Shown piece by piece: positions 35,470-47,256 of a stretch of DNA of 64,000 nucleotides (positions are counted from its first letter, which is position 1; each line of letters begins with the position of its first letter). The translations under genes were made by a program, and so were the position numbers. Source of the stretch: Locusta migratoria (taxonomy: Eukaryota; Arthropoda; Insecta; Orthoptera; Acrididae); contig CM048744.1 of NCBI GenBank assembly GCA_026315105.1, forward strand, positions 359,663,168-359,727,167, given 5' to 3'. Under the pieces are notes generated by a model. That model did not search any database and had not been told where the DNA came from. It saw nothing but the letters and a program-made list of their open reading frames with translations.

Positions 35470-36713
35470 CTGTAGCAGAGAGATTTCCAGAAGGATTTGA
35501 CACCGTACCTTACAAACGGCTTTTAATCAAATTGCGTGGTTATGGTATATCACCCCAAATTTGGGACTGGATAGGGGATTTCCTGTCAGAGGGGACACAG
35601 TTCGTAGTAATCGATGGTAAGGCATCGACTAAAACAGAGGTGATTTCGGGCGTTCCACAGGGTATTGTTATTGGTCCTCTGTTGTTCCTAACTTACATAA
35701 ACGATTTCGGGGAAAATCAAGGAGCTCTCTTAGGTTGCTTCCGGATGACGCCGTCATTTACCGTCTAGTAAAATCATCTGAAGATCAAAACCAACTGCAG
35801 AAAGATCTAAATAAGATATCACTATGGTGTAAAAATTGGTAATTGACTCTAAATAATAAGAAGTGTCAAGTCGTCCACATGAGTACGAAAAGAAGTCCGT
35901 TAAACTTTGTTTACAAGATAAATCAATCAAGGACGTTAAGTCCACAATATACCTAGGAATTACTATTACCTCAGACTTAAACTGGAGAGAACACGTAGAT
36001 AACATCGTGGGAAAGGCGAAGCAGACACTGCGTTTTATTGGCAGAACCCTTGAAACATGCAACAGAACTACTTAAAAAACTGCATACACTACGCTTGTTC
36101 GTCCTTCAAAAATGTTCAATTGTTTGTTAAGCTTATGGGACTTAACTACGGGGTTAACAGTCCCTAAACTTACAAACTACTTATGAACTACTTACGAACT
36201 AGGACGGCACAAATATCCATGCCCGAGGGGGGATTCGAACCCCCGACCGTATTGTTCGTCCTTTTCTGGAGTATTGCTGCCCAGTGTGGGATTCTTATCA
36301 AATAGGTTTGACGGAGGTCATCGAAAGAGTCCAAAGAATGGCAGCTCGTTTTGTATTGTCACGATACAGAGGAGACAGCGTTACGGAAATGATACAGGAT
36401 CTAGGATGGGAATCATTGCAACAACGGCGCTTATCGCTGCGGCGTGGGCTACTTGCGAAACTCCTATCTCCAACATTCTCCTCCGAATGAGAAAATATAC
36501 TTTTGACTCCCACTTACATAGGTAGAAATGATCATCAGAATAAAATACGAGAAATCAGAGCTCGAACGGAGAGATTCAGGTGTTCTTTCTTCCCGCGCGC
36601 TATTGGAGAATGGAATGGGAGATAAATAGTATAATTGTGGTTCGATGAACCCTCTGCCAGGCACTTAAATGTAATTTGCAGAGTATCCCATGTAGATATA
36701 GATGTAGATGAAT
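35470..36713 (+). mobile_element. LINE-A copy split by a SINE
   Basis: FDTVPYKRLLIKLRGYGISP, VISGVPQGIVIGPLLFLTYI, then a damaged ADD block. SIYLGITITSDLNWREHV, AARFVLSRYRGDSVTEMI and the 3' UTR with a GATGTAGAT tail follow. A SINE-B interrupts at 36107-36251. Confidence 0.88.
36107..36251 (-). mobile_element. SINE-B, 5'-truncated, with TSD
   Basis: Ends after box B. The TSD TTGTTCGTCCTT is at 36095-36106 and 36252-36263 in the LINE-A coding region. Confidence 0.9.
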
Positions 36714-36946
36714 AAGCGTATCTTCCGTAGATCACGTCTTGCTCATTTCAAGAAAAATCATGAAAATGTGCCGCTGTCTGTGTGACCCAAACGTGAAGGT
36801 TTGGCATGTGAAAATTGTATGCTGTACTAGGCAAGGATATTAGTCATCAATGCTTTATCACCAATAAAGCGCGAGCCAACATTACTATTTATATGTAAAT
36901 ATCAAATAATAAATTATGTTCCAGAGACATATTTTGTCTCAATATA

Positions 36947-37788
36947 CGAGGCGCGTCCAGAAAGTAAGTTCCGTTTCAATTTATCTCCGCTACAGCACTG
37001 CGAATGCAGTTCCTCACATGCGCTGTAGACGATGTGTATCAAGGAGAAGAACGTGCGCCATTTGGAGATCGCTGTCAGTTACGTACGCTTTGTTGTGCTT
37101 CTTTTAAATGTCGGCGTTGATTGAAAATCCCGCCGCCTGTGAAATCAGGTCGGTGATTCGGTTTCTGAATGCGAGGAAAGTGAAACCAAGTGAAATTTAT
37201 CGACAAATTTGAGATGTTTACGGACTAAATGCGATGAGTGAGAAGATGGGTCCGACAGTTCAATGGCGGGCGTAGTGATGTGCACGATGAAGAACGAAGT
37301 GGGCGTCCACCTTTGGTTACAGAAGAACTGGTTCACGCGATTGCTGACAAGATCCAGGAAAACCGTAGATTTACAATTAGTACTCTCGCTATGGACTTCA
37401 CCCAAATTCCACGATGACTGTGACGAAAAACCTCCTACAGGGCTTTGGCTGGGACGTGTTTGACTATCCTCCGTACAGCCCTGACCTCGCTCCTAGCGAC
37501 TTTCATCTTTTCTTACATCTCAAGTCTTTCCTTGGCGGTCATCACTTCAACAATGACGACGAACTGAATGACACTGTTTCCAACTGATTGAAGACACAGG
37601 CGGCAGATTTATATGAAGAAGGTATACAAAACCTGGTGCTTCGCTATGACAAATGCCTGCAAAATTGCGGCAGTTATGTGGAAAAGTAATTTAAGTGTTG
37701 TAGAAATTTGTGCAATAAAAATTTCTTCTGTATCTGTGTACAATTTCATTTTATTACCAAATGGAACTTATTTTCTGGACGCGTCTCG
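36947..37788 (+). mobile_element. Mariner element, internally deleted (842 bp)
   Basis: The ends CGAGGCGCGTCCAGAAAGTA and its reverse complement near 37770-37788 sit between TA dinucleotides. ATG at 37108 begins MSALIENPAACEIRSVIRFL. The N-terminus is followed directly by PPYSPDLAPSDFHLFLHL and the C-terminal EGIQNLVLRYDKCLQNCGSY. The central catalytic region is lost, and stops are present. It is related to the foldback at 34028. Confidence 0.87.
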
Positions 37789-37888
37789 TATATCAGATGT
37801 ATGAAACAATAGGAGAGGCACTGAATTAAAATTTGTGCCATGATCAGAATTCGATTAGACCCCCCCCCCCTACTCAAACCGTTACATT

Positions 37889-37891
<3 letters not shown>

Positions 37892-37945
<54 letters not shown>
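37892..37945. repeat. (TG)n microsatellite
   Basis: About 27 TG units, preceded by a C run at 37861-37870. Confidence 0.97.
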
Positions 37946-37947
<2 letters not shown>

Positions 37948-38069
37948 ACCTTGTAGCTCTACAGAAGGATTCTTCTGAAAGCTAACAAAATTCTCAGTCT
38001 TGTATATATCTCTATTAATGTGTCAGCACCTCATCTACTTTGTAAGTTGTTTTCTTAACTCAATAAATG

Positions 38070-38250
38070 TTAAAATGTCTATTAAGCTTAAGAGACTTAA
38101 CTGCGGGGTCATCAGTCCCTAAACTTACAAACTACTTATGAACTACCTTATTCTAAAGACGACACAAACATTCATGACCGAGGGGAGATTCGAACCGCCG
38201 ACCGTAGAGGCCGTGAAGACTGTGATTGGCACGCCGCAGACCGCTGGCCA
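38070..38250 (-). mobile_element. SINE-B with 15-bp TSD
   Basis: The TSD TTAACTCAATAAATG is at 38055-38069 and 38251-38265. The head is complete to GCCGCAGACCGC. Confidence 0.9.
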
Positions 38251-38263
38251 TTAACTCAATAAA

Positions 38264-38371
38264 TGAGTAGCCTAATATCAAACCTGGACATCTGACCTAA
38301 CGATCGAAATTTAGCTAGCAGTTGACCCCAAATTAATTTTTTTCGCTATTTACATCGGTGAAGCCAGTGTT

Positions 38372-38420
<49 letters not shown>

Positions 38421-39503
38421 GACTTAATGTGATAAATCACACGTTAAAATTGACTGTTCATGTCAAAAGCGGACACCTAAATAAGAGCTTGATATCAAAT
38501 TCGGACACTTATTGAATAAAGCAGTGTGCATCAACGGGAACACAGTACACGATCACATGACCTCGAAAATCAGACATGGCGGCAGTATGTGCCAGGTACT
38601 AAGACGTATTAGTCCGTAATTAATTTTTCAGTAATTTTTTATGGTATTATTACTAATAACAATCTTAAAGCGAGTGAAATGGAACATATCACCAGCGTCC
38701 TAAGGAAGAGCTAGGATGCGGTTGAGACAACCAGAAAAGTAGCAAATAAAGATTGAAAAGAAACAAAGATAAGACTAGCTTGTATATTACTCTGTTCTAT
38801 TGTAAGGTGTGTTGTAGGAAATTCTCACTTGTTGGAAAGAAGTTCATTGTCAGAAATAACGTAAGGATGTTTACGGAAAAATCTGGCGACAGTTTCAACA
38901 GACCTTATGCGATTTTGGCGATGATCCCGTTTTAATGGCAGTTTGCAATTGGATACACATCTTCAAATATAAGTTGCTTGGGAAATTTCCACACATTATA
39001 GTAACATCAAAAGTACAAAAAGTTTTATTACTACTCAAATTACTGTAACAGTAACATTTCATTTTGTATATAAAATAAAAAATATTATTATGATTACTGT
39101 AGTTCTTCATTTTTCTAATAAGTAATAGAGCTCAAAATTTAATATTTTCCCATTTTGTGTCGATGCTCCTACAATTTCTCAGATTATACACCTGTAAAAC
39201 ATTCTCATCAGCAGTAGGCGAATCTCTGTATATCAAAAACGAACATCTGAAAGCGTGTTCACATCAAAAGCGGAGACCTACACGTTTTTGTTTCAAAGAC
39301 GGACATATGTATTTTCAAACACAATTTGAAGGTGCTTGAGTAATCAAATTGATATTAGCCACTTCCAGGTATAAATCCTCGAGTATTAAAATTGATAATG
39401 CTCGAATCAGCTTGTAAATATATTAGCTCTACATTTCGAAATAAAATATGACGTTTATCTCAGTTTCTGGCAAACGACAGGCTTTGATAACAGGCTACTC
39501 AAA
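38264..39503. repeat. Possible DNA element with short inverted ends
   Basis: TGAGTAGCCTAATATCAAAC at 38264 is matched in reverse complement near 39484-39503 with few mismatches. A T run lies at 38373-38416. The interior frame at 38753-38935 has CKVC but no recognised domain. Confidence 0.35.
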
Positions 39504-39555
39504 CTACTTAGTTTTAATACTGTAATGTATAGTCGGGTCGAAACACGATGATCCA

Positions 39556-39749
39556 GCCGGCCGCGTTGGCCGCGGGGACTGAGGCGCTCCAGTCACGGTC
39601 AGCACGGCCACTACGGTCGGGGGTTCGAATCCCCCCTCGGGCATGGATATTTGTGCCGTCCTAGTTCGTAAGTAGTTCATAAGTAGTTTGTAAGTTTAGG
39701 GACTGATGACCCCGTAGTTAAGTCCCATAAGCTTAACAAACATTACATT
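39556..39749 (+). mobile_element. SINE-B with TSD
   Basis: Full-length copy. The TSD ACGATGATCCA is at 39545-39555 and 39750-39760. Confidence 0.93.
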
Positions 39750-40022
39750 ACGATGATCCATGGCTCCGCCTACTGGGCTTGGAGACCCACCCTCGGCCGC
39801 GGAAACGCAATGCAACCATGTTGCCAAGTAGTTGGTTAGCTGCTGGACAGTACAGCTAACGGTCGCTGTTGTGTGACAGAACTGGCAACAGTGCACAGCG
39901 CAGCCGGAAGCGCGCATGCGCAGAGCAACGTTCATGTCTGACTTACTCCAATGGTCTGCTGCCACAGGCGGCACTCAAAGCCGATTGGCGCAAGCACCAG
40001 GAATAATCCTACTTCGGCTATA

Positions 40023-40710
40023 TCTATAAATGTAAATGTCTGTCTGGTGTACGTTTATCACGTCTGAACCACAAGACACAGAGACTAAAATATTTGTACA
40101 GTTTCTAATTTATACCTGAGGAAGGTTTTAGGTACGGTTTTATAGGGATCTGATAGATATTTAGTAATTTCAAGAATATAACGCGAAATGCGGAACAATA
40201 ATTACTCTTTGAAAATTATATTTACTCTTTGAAAATGGTTTTATTGATTGCATTGTTGTTTGAGGGTTGATAATGATAAAATGGTGGAGTATATTGGGAT
40301 GGAAAGTTATCGAAACTACAGAACCTCGAAGGCAGTGCTTCAGTTCTTTCTCTGTAGGTATAAGCATACGAATAAGGGAATATAAGAATAAATAAAGCAG
40401 TAAAAAAGAAATTCCTTTCAATACATCTCTTTAAAAATCGATTTGACGTTTCGCGCATTACATCAAGTGATCGATCTGTGAAATTATTACAATCATTATT
40501 GTTGAATTTCGTGATTGGATTCTTCTAAACGAGTGTATTTTTACGTGTGATTTGATCTACACTACTTACTGTCCTGATAATGTTGATTAAAAATGTTTGT
40601 TTCTAAAGAAGGTATTGTATTTCATTTCATCGTTCAAAACCAATACCTCATAGCACACTACTGAAAGACAGCTTATCTATCATGTGAGCGGAGCCGCGGG
40701 TTTAAGCTAG
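40023..40710 (+). mobile_element. Non-autonomous Helitron, second family
   Basis: Begins TCTATAAATGTAAATGTCTG after an A and ends GAGCCGCGGGTTTAAGCTAG before a T. The GC-rich 3' end plus CTAG fits Helitrons, and it differs from the copy at 4033. There is no coding capacity in 688 bp. Confidence 0.75.
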
Positions 40711-40712
40711 TA

Positions 40713-40910
40713 GCCGGCCGCGGTGGCCGAGGGGACTGAGGCGCTCCAGTCACGGTCCGCACGGCCACTACGGTCAGGGGTTCGAATCCCCCCTCGGACA
40801 TGGATATTTGTGCCGTCCTAGTTCGTAAGAAGTTCATAAGTAGTTTGTAAGTTTAGGGACTGATGACCCCGTAGTTAAGTCCCATAGACTCTACAAACAT
40901 TTGAACATTT
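40713..40910 (+). mobile_element. SINE-B with TSD over the Helitron end
   Basis: The TSD TTTAAGCTAGTA is at 40701-40712 and 40911-40922 and includes the last 10 bases of the Helitron, so the SINE came later. Confidence 0.93.
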
Positions 40911-40911
40911 T

Positions 40912-41172
40912 TTAAGCTAGTAATACTATATTTTTACAGGAATGTCTTGGCTTGTAGTCACATTCGCACTGCTGGGGAAAATTAGCCATTACTGTCTCAT
41001 ACGGTACAATATATAACTTCACAGCAGGGCAGTTCCCAACTGTGGTTCGCAATGTAGCGCTGGGAGCCAGTTCAATATGTGCTGGAATGGGAGGCATGAC
41101 GGCTCCATACGTCAATGTATTGGAGAACATCAACCACCCACACACACCCACACAAAATATGGATTCTAACAC
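40912..41172 (-). CDS. Possible exon of a small cysteine-containing secreted protein
   Basis: I do not recognise this frame. It begins after an acceptor-like TGACTAATAATGTGTGTTAG and reads a hydrophobic ESIFCVGVCGWLMFSNTLTY. It then gives PIPAHIELAPSATLRTTVGN and, after CPAVKLYIVP, FPQQCECDYKPRHSCKN before a stop. It has no ATG at its start, so it would need an upstream exon, unless translation starts at Met15. Part of the hydrophobic stretch comes from a low-complexity TGTGTGGG tract. The stop lies at the edge of the SINE-B insertion. It may be spurious. Confidence 0.22.
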   Translation of the reverse strand: MLESIFCVGVCGWLMFSNTLTYGAVMPPIPAHIELAPSATLRTTVGNCPAVKLYIVPYETVMANFPQQCECDYKPRHSCKNIVLLA

Positions 41173-41589
41173 ACATTATTAGTCAAGGGTAAGTGTATAC
41201 AGAATATATGAATATTAAATGAAGACTCCATTGGGAGTGGTGTTCACCACGAGTACATCAGTATGCTTAACAGAAGAAACTCAAGCAGTGTTCGTAATTT
41301 TTTCTATCTATCCACATTTGCCATTCGATCTCGATCACACTAGCAGCCATCCCCAGTGCATGTAAAAGCCATCAAGACCAACTCATGCACATTCGGAAAC
41401 AGGAACCAAGTCAAACAATTTACCTTATAACCAGAATGTTAAACACCTTTCTTCTCGTGTCTAAAATCAGTTACGTTTATACTTTCTCATCCTCCTCATA
41501 GTAGTCCTCCAAAGTGTTTGACCTGGTTTCCATTTTGAATTGTGCCCATGTCAGCCCTATCGGCATGTACACGCACCGACGACGGCAGC

Positions 41590-41783
41590 GGTGGCCGAGG
41601 AGACTGAGGCGCTTCAGTCACAGTCTGCACGGCCACTACGGTCGGGGGTTCGAATCCCCCCTCGGGTATGGATATTTGTGCCGTCCTTAGTCATAGTTAG
41701 TTCATAAGTAGTTTGTAAGTTTAGGGACTGATGACTCCGTAGTTAAGTCCCATATACTATACAAACATTTGAACATTTGAAAT
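41590..41783 (+). mobile_element. SINE-B
   Basis: Full-length copy (GCAGCGGTGGCCGAGGAGAC to CAAACATTTGAACATTTG). Confidence 0.9.
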
Positions 41784-42750
41784 AAATTTGTAAACACAAA
41801 CAAACAGCAAAAATTATGACCAATGCTTAAGTTTCTTCTAATAAATATGCATATTAGTTTTTATGTGACAGATAGATATTCAAATGATAGCAGATAAGAA
41901 ATTGAATTTTACTGTGCCATTACATAAAATTTTATATCACTGATTTCATGTAGAATATACTCATCAAATACAAACAACAGATTGCAAAATAAAATTATAT
42001 GTAACATATTAAACATAATTGAAATATAGTATATTATCTACACCATTTTAATACAGAAATTAATGTTTTGCTTACAACTGCCATTACCAGTTTTTCACAT
42101 TGGTCTCTGAAGAGAATGGTATCATCACTTTAAAATTCTTTGTAGTCATTACAGAATTTCTGTTAACTAATAGAGCGCAATATTATTTCTAATTTATTCC
42201 AATCGTTGCTGCTGTACTACTCCCTTTCCATTTGTTTCAAAATTTTTAATAACTTTAAATTTACAGAGACATATATTGTAGAACCTTGGACACACGCTTG
42301 TAAGGCAGCTTGAGGTTTTAGGTATTGATTAGAACCAACCTAACTATCCACAAGAACTTGGTGTTTCAGCAACAGCAGTGACCTCTCGATATTGCGAAGA
42401 TTGGCTTATTCTTCAAATCTGATACTCAGCTTTTCTCATACCGCAGTGAATATATCAAACCAAGTTTTCCCATATCCTCTTCCACGACAGCCAAAAATCT
42501 ATTTTCATATGGCAAGTTGTTTTCGAGAGAGAGAGAGACTCGTCTCTCAGTTCTAAGAGGTGACCTCCTCCTTACTAGGCAGGCACTGTACCACTTATTT
42601 TCTTTGTTTTGCTCTGTTGGTAGTTCAGTTCGTTGCGGGCGCTTATCGTGTTTGTTCTTTCTTTTCGATGTGTTCTTGGCTCCGATTTTTTATTACAAAT
42701 GGCGTTGGCTCTGACCGGGCGCCCGGAACCACTAAGCAGCCATGACTGCA
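41784..42750. other. No recognised feature
   Basis: AT-rich to about 42480, then a more balanced stretch. No domain or repeat that I can name. Confidence 0.4.
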
Positions 42751-42805
42751 CGGAGTGTCGAAAGGCAAGTCTCCCTCTAAAACACAAACGTCACTTCTGC
42801 CTCAT
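42751..42805 (-). repeat. Half copy of the palindromic element at 44815
   Basis: GACTGCACGGAGTGTCGAAA through CTCCCTCTAAAACACAAACG is the reverse complement of the left shoulder of the element near 44800-44850. Confidence 0.7.
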
Positions 42806-42997
42806 GTTCCCCTTCATTAATACGTATGAATGTTGCCGAGGCTGAACAATGATTTGTTATTTTGATATTGACATACGAGGGGCGTTCTAAAAGTCCGTGC
42901 AAAGTCCGAGAGATGGCACCACCGGCACGTTTCGAGGTCATGTATATTTAATAGCATCTTTGTAAAGAACGCACACCAAGTTTCAGCCATATTGGTC

Positions 42998-42999
<2 letters not shown>

Positions 43000-43040
<41 letters not shown>
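43000..43040. repeat. (TG)n microsatellite
   Basis: About 20 TG units in the mariner 5' UTR. Confidence 0.95.
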
Positions 43041-43043
<3 letters not shown>

Positions 43044-44062
43044 GCATTCGTTTGAATCAAGGAAGTCGAGTGATTCTCAAAGGATGGACGAAGAAGAATT
43101 TCGTGTAGTGATTAAACCTTATGAAAGGCAAACCGCCTCAGGAGACACAAGAGAAACTTGATAAATGTTACGGTGGCTCTGCACCTTCGATTAGAAGAGT
43201 TTATAACTGGTTTCAAAATTTTTGGAGCAGCCATACGGGCACAAATGACGCTGAACGTTCTGGACGCCCTGTGGAGGTTACGACTCCAGAAATCATTGAT
43301 AAAATCCATGATATGGTGATGTATGACAGAAGAGTTAAGATGCGTGAGATTGCTAGTGCTGTGGGCATCTCGAATTAACGGGTACATAAAATTTTGCATA
43401 AATATTTGGACATGAGAAAGCTATCCGCAAGATGGGTGCCGCGATTGCTCACGCTTGACAAAAACTGAATCACGTGAAGTGTTTCAAAGAAGGTTTGCAG
43501 CTGTTCAGGAAGAATCTGCAGGACTTTAAGCGTCGTTTCGTCACTGTGGATGAAACATGGATACATTACTATACTCCTGCGACCAAATAACAATCTAAAC
43601 ATTGTGTTACTAAGGGAGAATCTCCACCAACAAAAGGCGAAGACCCGTCCTTCGGCTGGAAAGGTTATGACGACGATCTTTTGGGATTCGCAAGGGATAA
43701 TCCTATCGACTATCTGATACAAGGTAAAACTATTACAGGTGCATATTATCCGCCGTTACTGGACCTTTGAAAACCGAACTAAAAGAAAAACACCGGCGAT
43801 TGGCCCTCAAAAAAGTACTTTTCCATCACGACAATGCACCAGCACACGCCTCAGCAGTTGTGGTCGCAAAATTATCGGAAATAGGATTCCAACCCGTTTC
43901 ACATCTCCCCTATTCTCCAGACTTGGCTTCCTCGGACTACTATTTGTTCCGAAATTTGAAGAAATGGTTGGCGGGATGAAGGTTTCATTCAAACAAGGAG
44001 GTGATTACAGAAACTAATAGCAATTTTGCAGGCTTGGACATTTCCTATTATTCAGAAGGGAT

Positions 44063-44315
44063 GGATGGATGGATGCTTAGGGTTTAACGTCCCGTCGACA
44101 GCTTGGCCATTAGAGATGGAGCTAACGCTCGGAGTTTTTGGGTTAGGATGAGGAAGGTAATCGGCCGTGCCCTTTGAAAGGAACCATCCCGGCATATGCC
44201 TGGAGTGATTTAGGGAAATCACGGAAAACCTAAATCTGGATGGCCGGAGGTGGATTTGAACCAACGTCCTCCCGAATGCGAGTCCAGTGCGTTACCACTG
44301 CGCCACCTCGCTCGG
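44063..44315 (-). mobile_element. SINE-D, full length with TSD
   Basis: Read on the minus strand: head GAGGTGGCGCAGTGGTAACG, box B GGTTCAAATCC, body TTTAGGTTTTCCGTGATTTC, and a (GGAT)n-type 3' tail. The TSD TCAGAAGGGAT is at 44052-44062 and 44316-44326 in the mariner. Confidence 0.9.
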
Positions 44316-44413
44316 TCAGAAGGGATCAACAAATCAGAACAGCGTTGGACGAAGTGTATAAGTCTAAAAGGACATAGTATGTCGAAAAATAAAAATGGTT
44401 TTCCCCAAACACG

Positions 44414-44617
44414 CCGCGGTAGAGTGACCGAGCGGTCTAAGGCGTCTCGCTGCGGGGCGCGCGGTTACTCGCCGTCGGAGGTTCGTGTTCTCCCTGGGGC
44501 ATGGGTGTGTGTGTGTGTGTGTGTTGTCCTTAGGTTAGTTTACCTTAGTTTAAGTAGTTTGTAAGCTACAGACTGATTACCACGCAGTTTGGTTCGATAG
44601 ATTTACAAAAATTTGAG
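44414..44617 (+). mobile_element. SINE-A with TSD
   Basis: The TSD CCCCAAACACG is at 44403-44413 and 44618-44628, inside the mariner 3' region. Confidence 0.92.
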
Positions 44618-44814
44618 CCCCAAACACGTCAGTAGTTTTTATTTTTGCATGGACTTTTCAAACACCCCTTCTATATCACCTGCGTCTGAGATACAAAGGC
44701 AGGATCGTTCCCATTATCGTTCATTGCTGGGGTGCTATTCCACTATTGGAGAGCCTTACCAATATTGATATTTATATAGGGAAATATGAGGCGCAACTGA
44801 AGTTTGTGTTGTAG

Positions 44815-45150
44815 AGGGAGATGTGCCTTATGACACTCCGTGCAGTCGCCGTATAATTAGGTCTTGGACTCTTAGTGATTGAAAGTAGCTTGTAAATTTT
44901 CTATGAAAGAACTCGGGCAGTAGGGATCAGGAGATGCGAGTAGCCACAGTACTTCCGCAACGGAAATTTATGTAACTGATCACTCCTTAATGGAGCAGCC
45001 AACGTTTAACAAACATATTGACTTGCATCTCCCGATCTGTACTGCCTGAGATCTTTCATAGAAAATTTAACAAGCTACTTTCAACCACTAAGACTCCAAG
45101 ACCTAATTATACGGCGACTGCACGGAGTGTCATAAGGTACGTCTGCCTCT
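44815..45150. repeat. Palindromic MITE-like element
   Basis: The arms at about 44819-44940 and 45024-45142 are near-perfect inverse copies (CTTATGACACTCCGTGCAGT, CGCCGTATAATTAGGTCTTG). About 83 bp separates them. No TSD was read. Confidence 0.85.
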
Positions 45151-45469
45151 CCTATATATATAGGAATAGATAATTAAACATGGGACACGGAGCATGAAAT
45201 AATAAAGCAGAGGTAGATAGTTTAAATTATTATCTATTCAATAAAATGAACAAGCAAACAAACTTGAGGAGACCAAATTAAGCACAATAAAGCACACACC
45301 TTGTACAACAGTGAATTAAATTATAAAGTTACTGTCCATAATAAAATAGTTTCTGCCTTTTTTAATATGGAGGTAACATGGGAGGATATTTGCAAATAGG
45401 CAGGGGATAAAGACGTCACACTCATTCATTCACAGACACTCGCATAATGCTTGTGACACACACTCATGT

Positions 45470-46750
45470 GGGAACACTTCATAGCAGCGGCAAAACAAGG
45501 GGAGCTGTCCAAGGAATTCTGTTTCGAAACGGATGTGCGACAAGGTGGTGTTATTTCACTATTTAACCTGGTTCTAGAGAAAGTAATCCGAGAAATGAAA
45601 AGAGAAAACACAGGTGTGGAGCTAAATGGTAGGGCAAATTCACTGGATTATACAGACGACATCGCAGTTCTAGCGAAATCAGAGGTAGAGATGGCTGAAA
45701 CTGTAGAGAACCTAGTGAAAAATGCAAATAAAATCAGGTTACGGATCAATGCAGAAAAGACTGAAGTAATGAAGGTATCTAGAGAATCCGCTAACGACAT
45801 GCCATTACAGGTAGGGACATGGAAATGTGGTGAAGTGGAAAATTTTTATATACCCTGGCACATGGTTCAATAGGCAAAAAATTTAAAACAGGAAATTAAC
45901 CAACGTATTATTAATGGGTCTAAAACTTACTTCAGTCTAAAGAAAATAATGTAATCAAAGAATTTGTCAATTGAGACCAAACTTAAAGCATATAACGCCG
46001 TGTTCGTGCCAGTATTGTTGTATGGGACGGAAACCCTAAGCACAACAAAGAAGGATGAAGAAAACTAGTTGGTCTTCGAAAGAAAGTGAGTCATACATCT
46101 GTGTATGGCGATCGTCGACAGCGATATATTTCAGGAAATTCATTGTACACTTTGCTGTCATGTAAAATTTAATTTATTGTGCTACTGGTTTCGGTAATGT
46201 CCCTTCTTCCAGGCATTTAAAATTATGTGAGCAGTTTAGTTTTATACTTATTCAGAAAATGTATAAAACTAAACTGCTCGTGTAATTTTAAATGCCTGGA
46301 ATATGGGATACTCCCGAAACTAGTAGCACAAGAAATTAAATTTTACATGACAGCAAAGTGTACAATGCATTTCCTTCGAAAGAAAGATTATGAGAAGGAT
46401 ATTTGGGCCTGTCCAGGAAGGGAACACATGGAGACGTAGAAACAACCAAGAATTGTATGAACTGATGAGGCAACCGAACATCGTTCAAAAACAAAGCGTG
46501 GGGAATAAGCTTGGCAGGTCAAATTGCTAGGTGACCAGAAACATCTTGAGCAAAAGCCGTACTTACGGGAAGACCTTGATGGTACCCATCTAATCTGAAG
46601 ACCCAGAAAGCGACGGCTTGATGAGGTAAAGAAAGACCTTTGTCACTTAGGAGTCCGAGACAGCTGGATCCAAAGTGCACTTCATGTATGGAGGAGCATT
46701 GTGAGGTTGGCGCATGATCTACAGAGTCCTCGATCGCCGATTTGGTGATT
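45470..46750 (+). mobile_element. RTE-like LINE, RT and 3' end, with a hairpin insertion
   Basis: The frame gives CFETDVRQGGVISLFNLVLE, SLDYTDDIAVLAKSEVEMAE (motif C as TDD), INAEKTEVMKVS and, after a stop, LLYGTETLS. Beyond the insertion at 46087-46373 come RRIFGPVQEG and the C-terminal WLDEVKKDL-like tail (KERPLSL frame). It is a different RTE branch from the copy at 2345. Confidence 0.82.
46087..46373. mobile_element. Hairpin element with 13-bp TSD
   Basis: The arms at about 46138-46247 and 46261-46372 are inverse copies (ATTGTACACTTTGCTGTCAT, CTTCCAGGCATTTAAAAT). The loop is about 13 bp. The TSD CTTCGAAAGAAAG is at 46074-46086 and 46374-46386 in the LINE. The first 50 bp are not part of the stem. 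Confidence 0.87.
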
Positions 46751-47256
46751 GCTGATGAATGGAACAGAACTTCGTGCGTGTCTACAGTGGAAACATTGCG
46801 CAAATAGGTTTCGTTTTTAAAAAACAACCCAGATCTGTAGGTGTCGGAAATACACCAAAGGGCCAAAGAAACTGGCATAGGCGAGCGTATGTAAACAAAG
46901 AGATATGTAAACACTCAGAAGACGGCGCTGCGGTCGGCAACACCTATATAAGACAACAGGTGTCTGGTGCAATGTTGCTACAATGGCAGGTTGTCACGAT
47001 TTAAGTGAATCTGCACGTGTTGTTATAATCGGCTTACGAGCGATGGAACACAGCATCTCTGAAGTAGCGGCGAGGTGGGTTTTTTCCCTCACTGCTATTT
47101 CACGAGTATCGGGAATCCGGAAAAAATATCAAATCTCCGGCATCGCTACGGCCAGAGAAAGATAATGCGAGAACGGGACCAAGGACTGAATGGAATCTTT
47201 CAACGTGTCAGAAGTGCAGCCCTTTCGCAATTTCACGGGAATTTCAATGCTGGGTC

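Larger units (their letters stand above)
42876..44672 (+). mobile_element. Mariner transposon with two SINE insertions
   Basis: The left end CGAGGGGCGTTCTAAAAGTC follows TA (42874-42875) and the right end near 44645-44672 is its diverged inverse. The transposase starts at ATG 43084. It shows an N-terminal HTH (KGKPPQETQEKLDKCYGGSA), a second HTH (REIASAVGIS), VDETWIHYY, HDNAPAHA and YSPDLASSDYYLF. The spacing between the last two Asp is 34 residues, so the signature is DD34D. Frameshifts and stops break the frame. Confidence 0.9.

Noticed and set aside
40860..40890. CTGATGA motif in SINE tails as a hammerhead ribozyme core.
   Set aside because: No GAAA strand or cleavage triplet with matching stems is nearby. 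The motif sits in the loop of the conserved tail hairpin.
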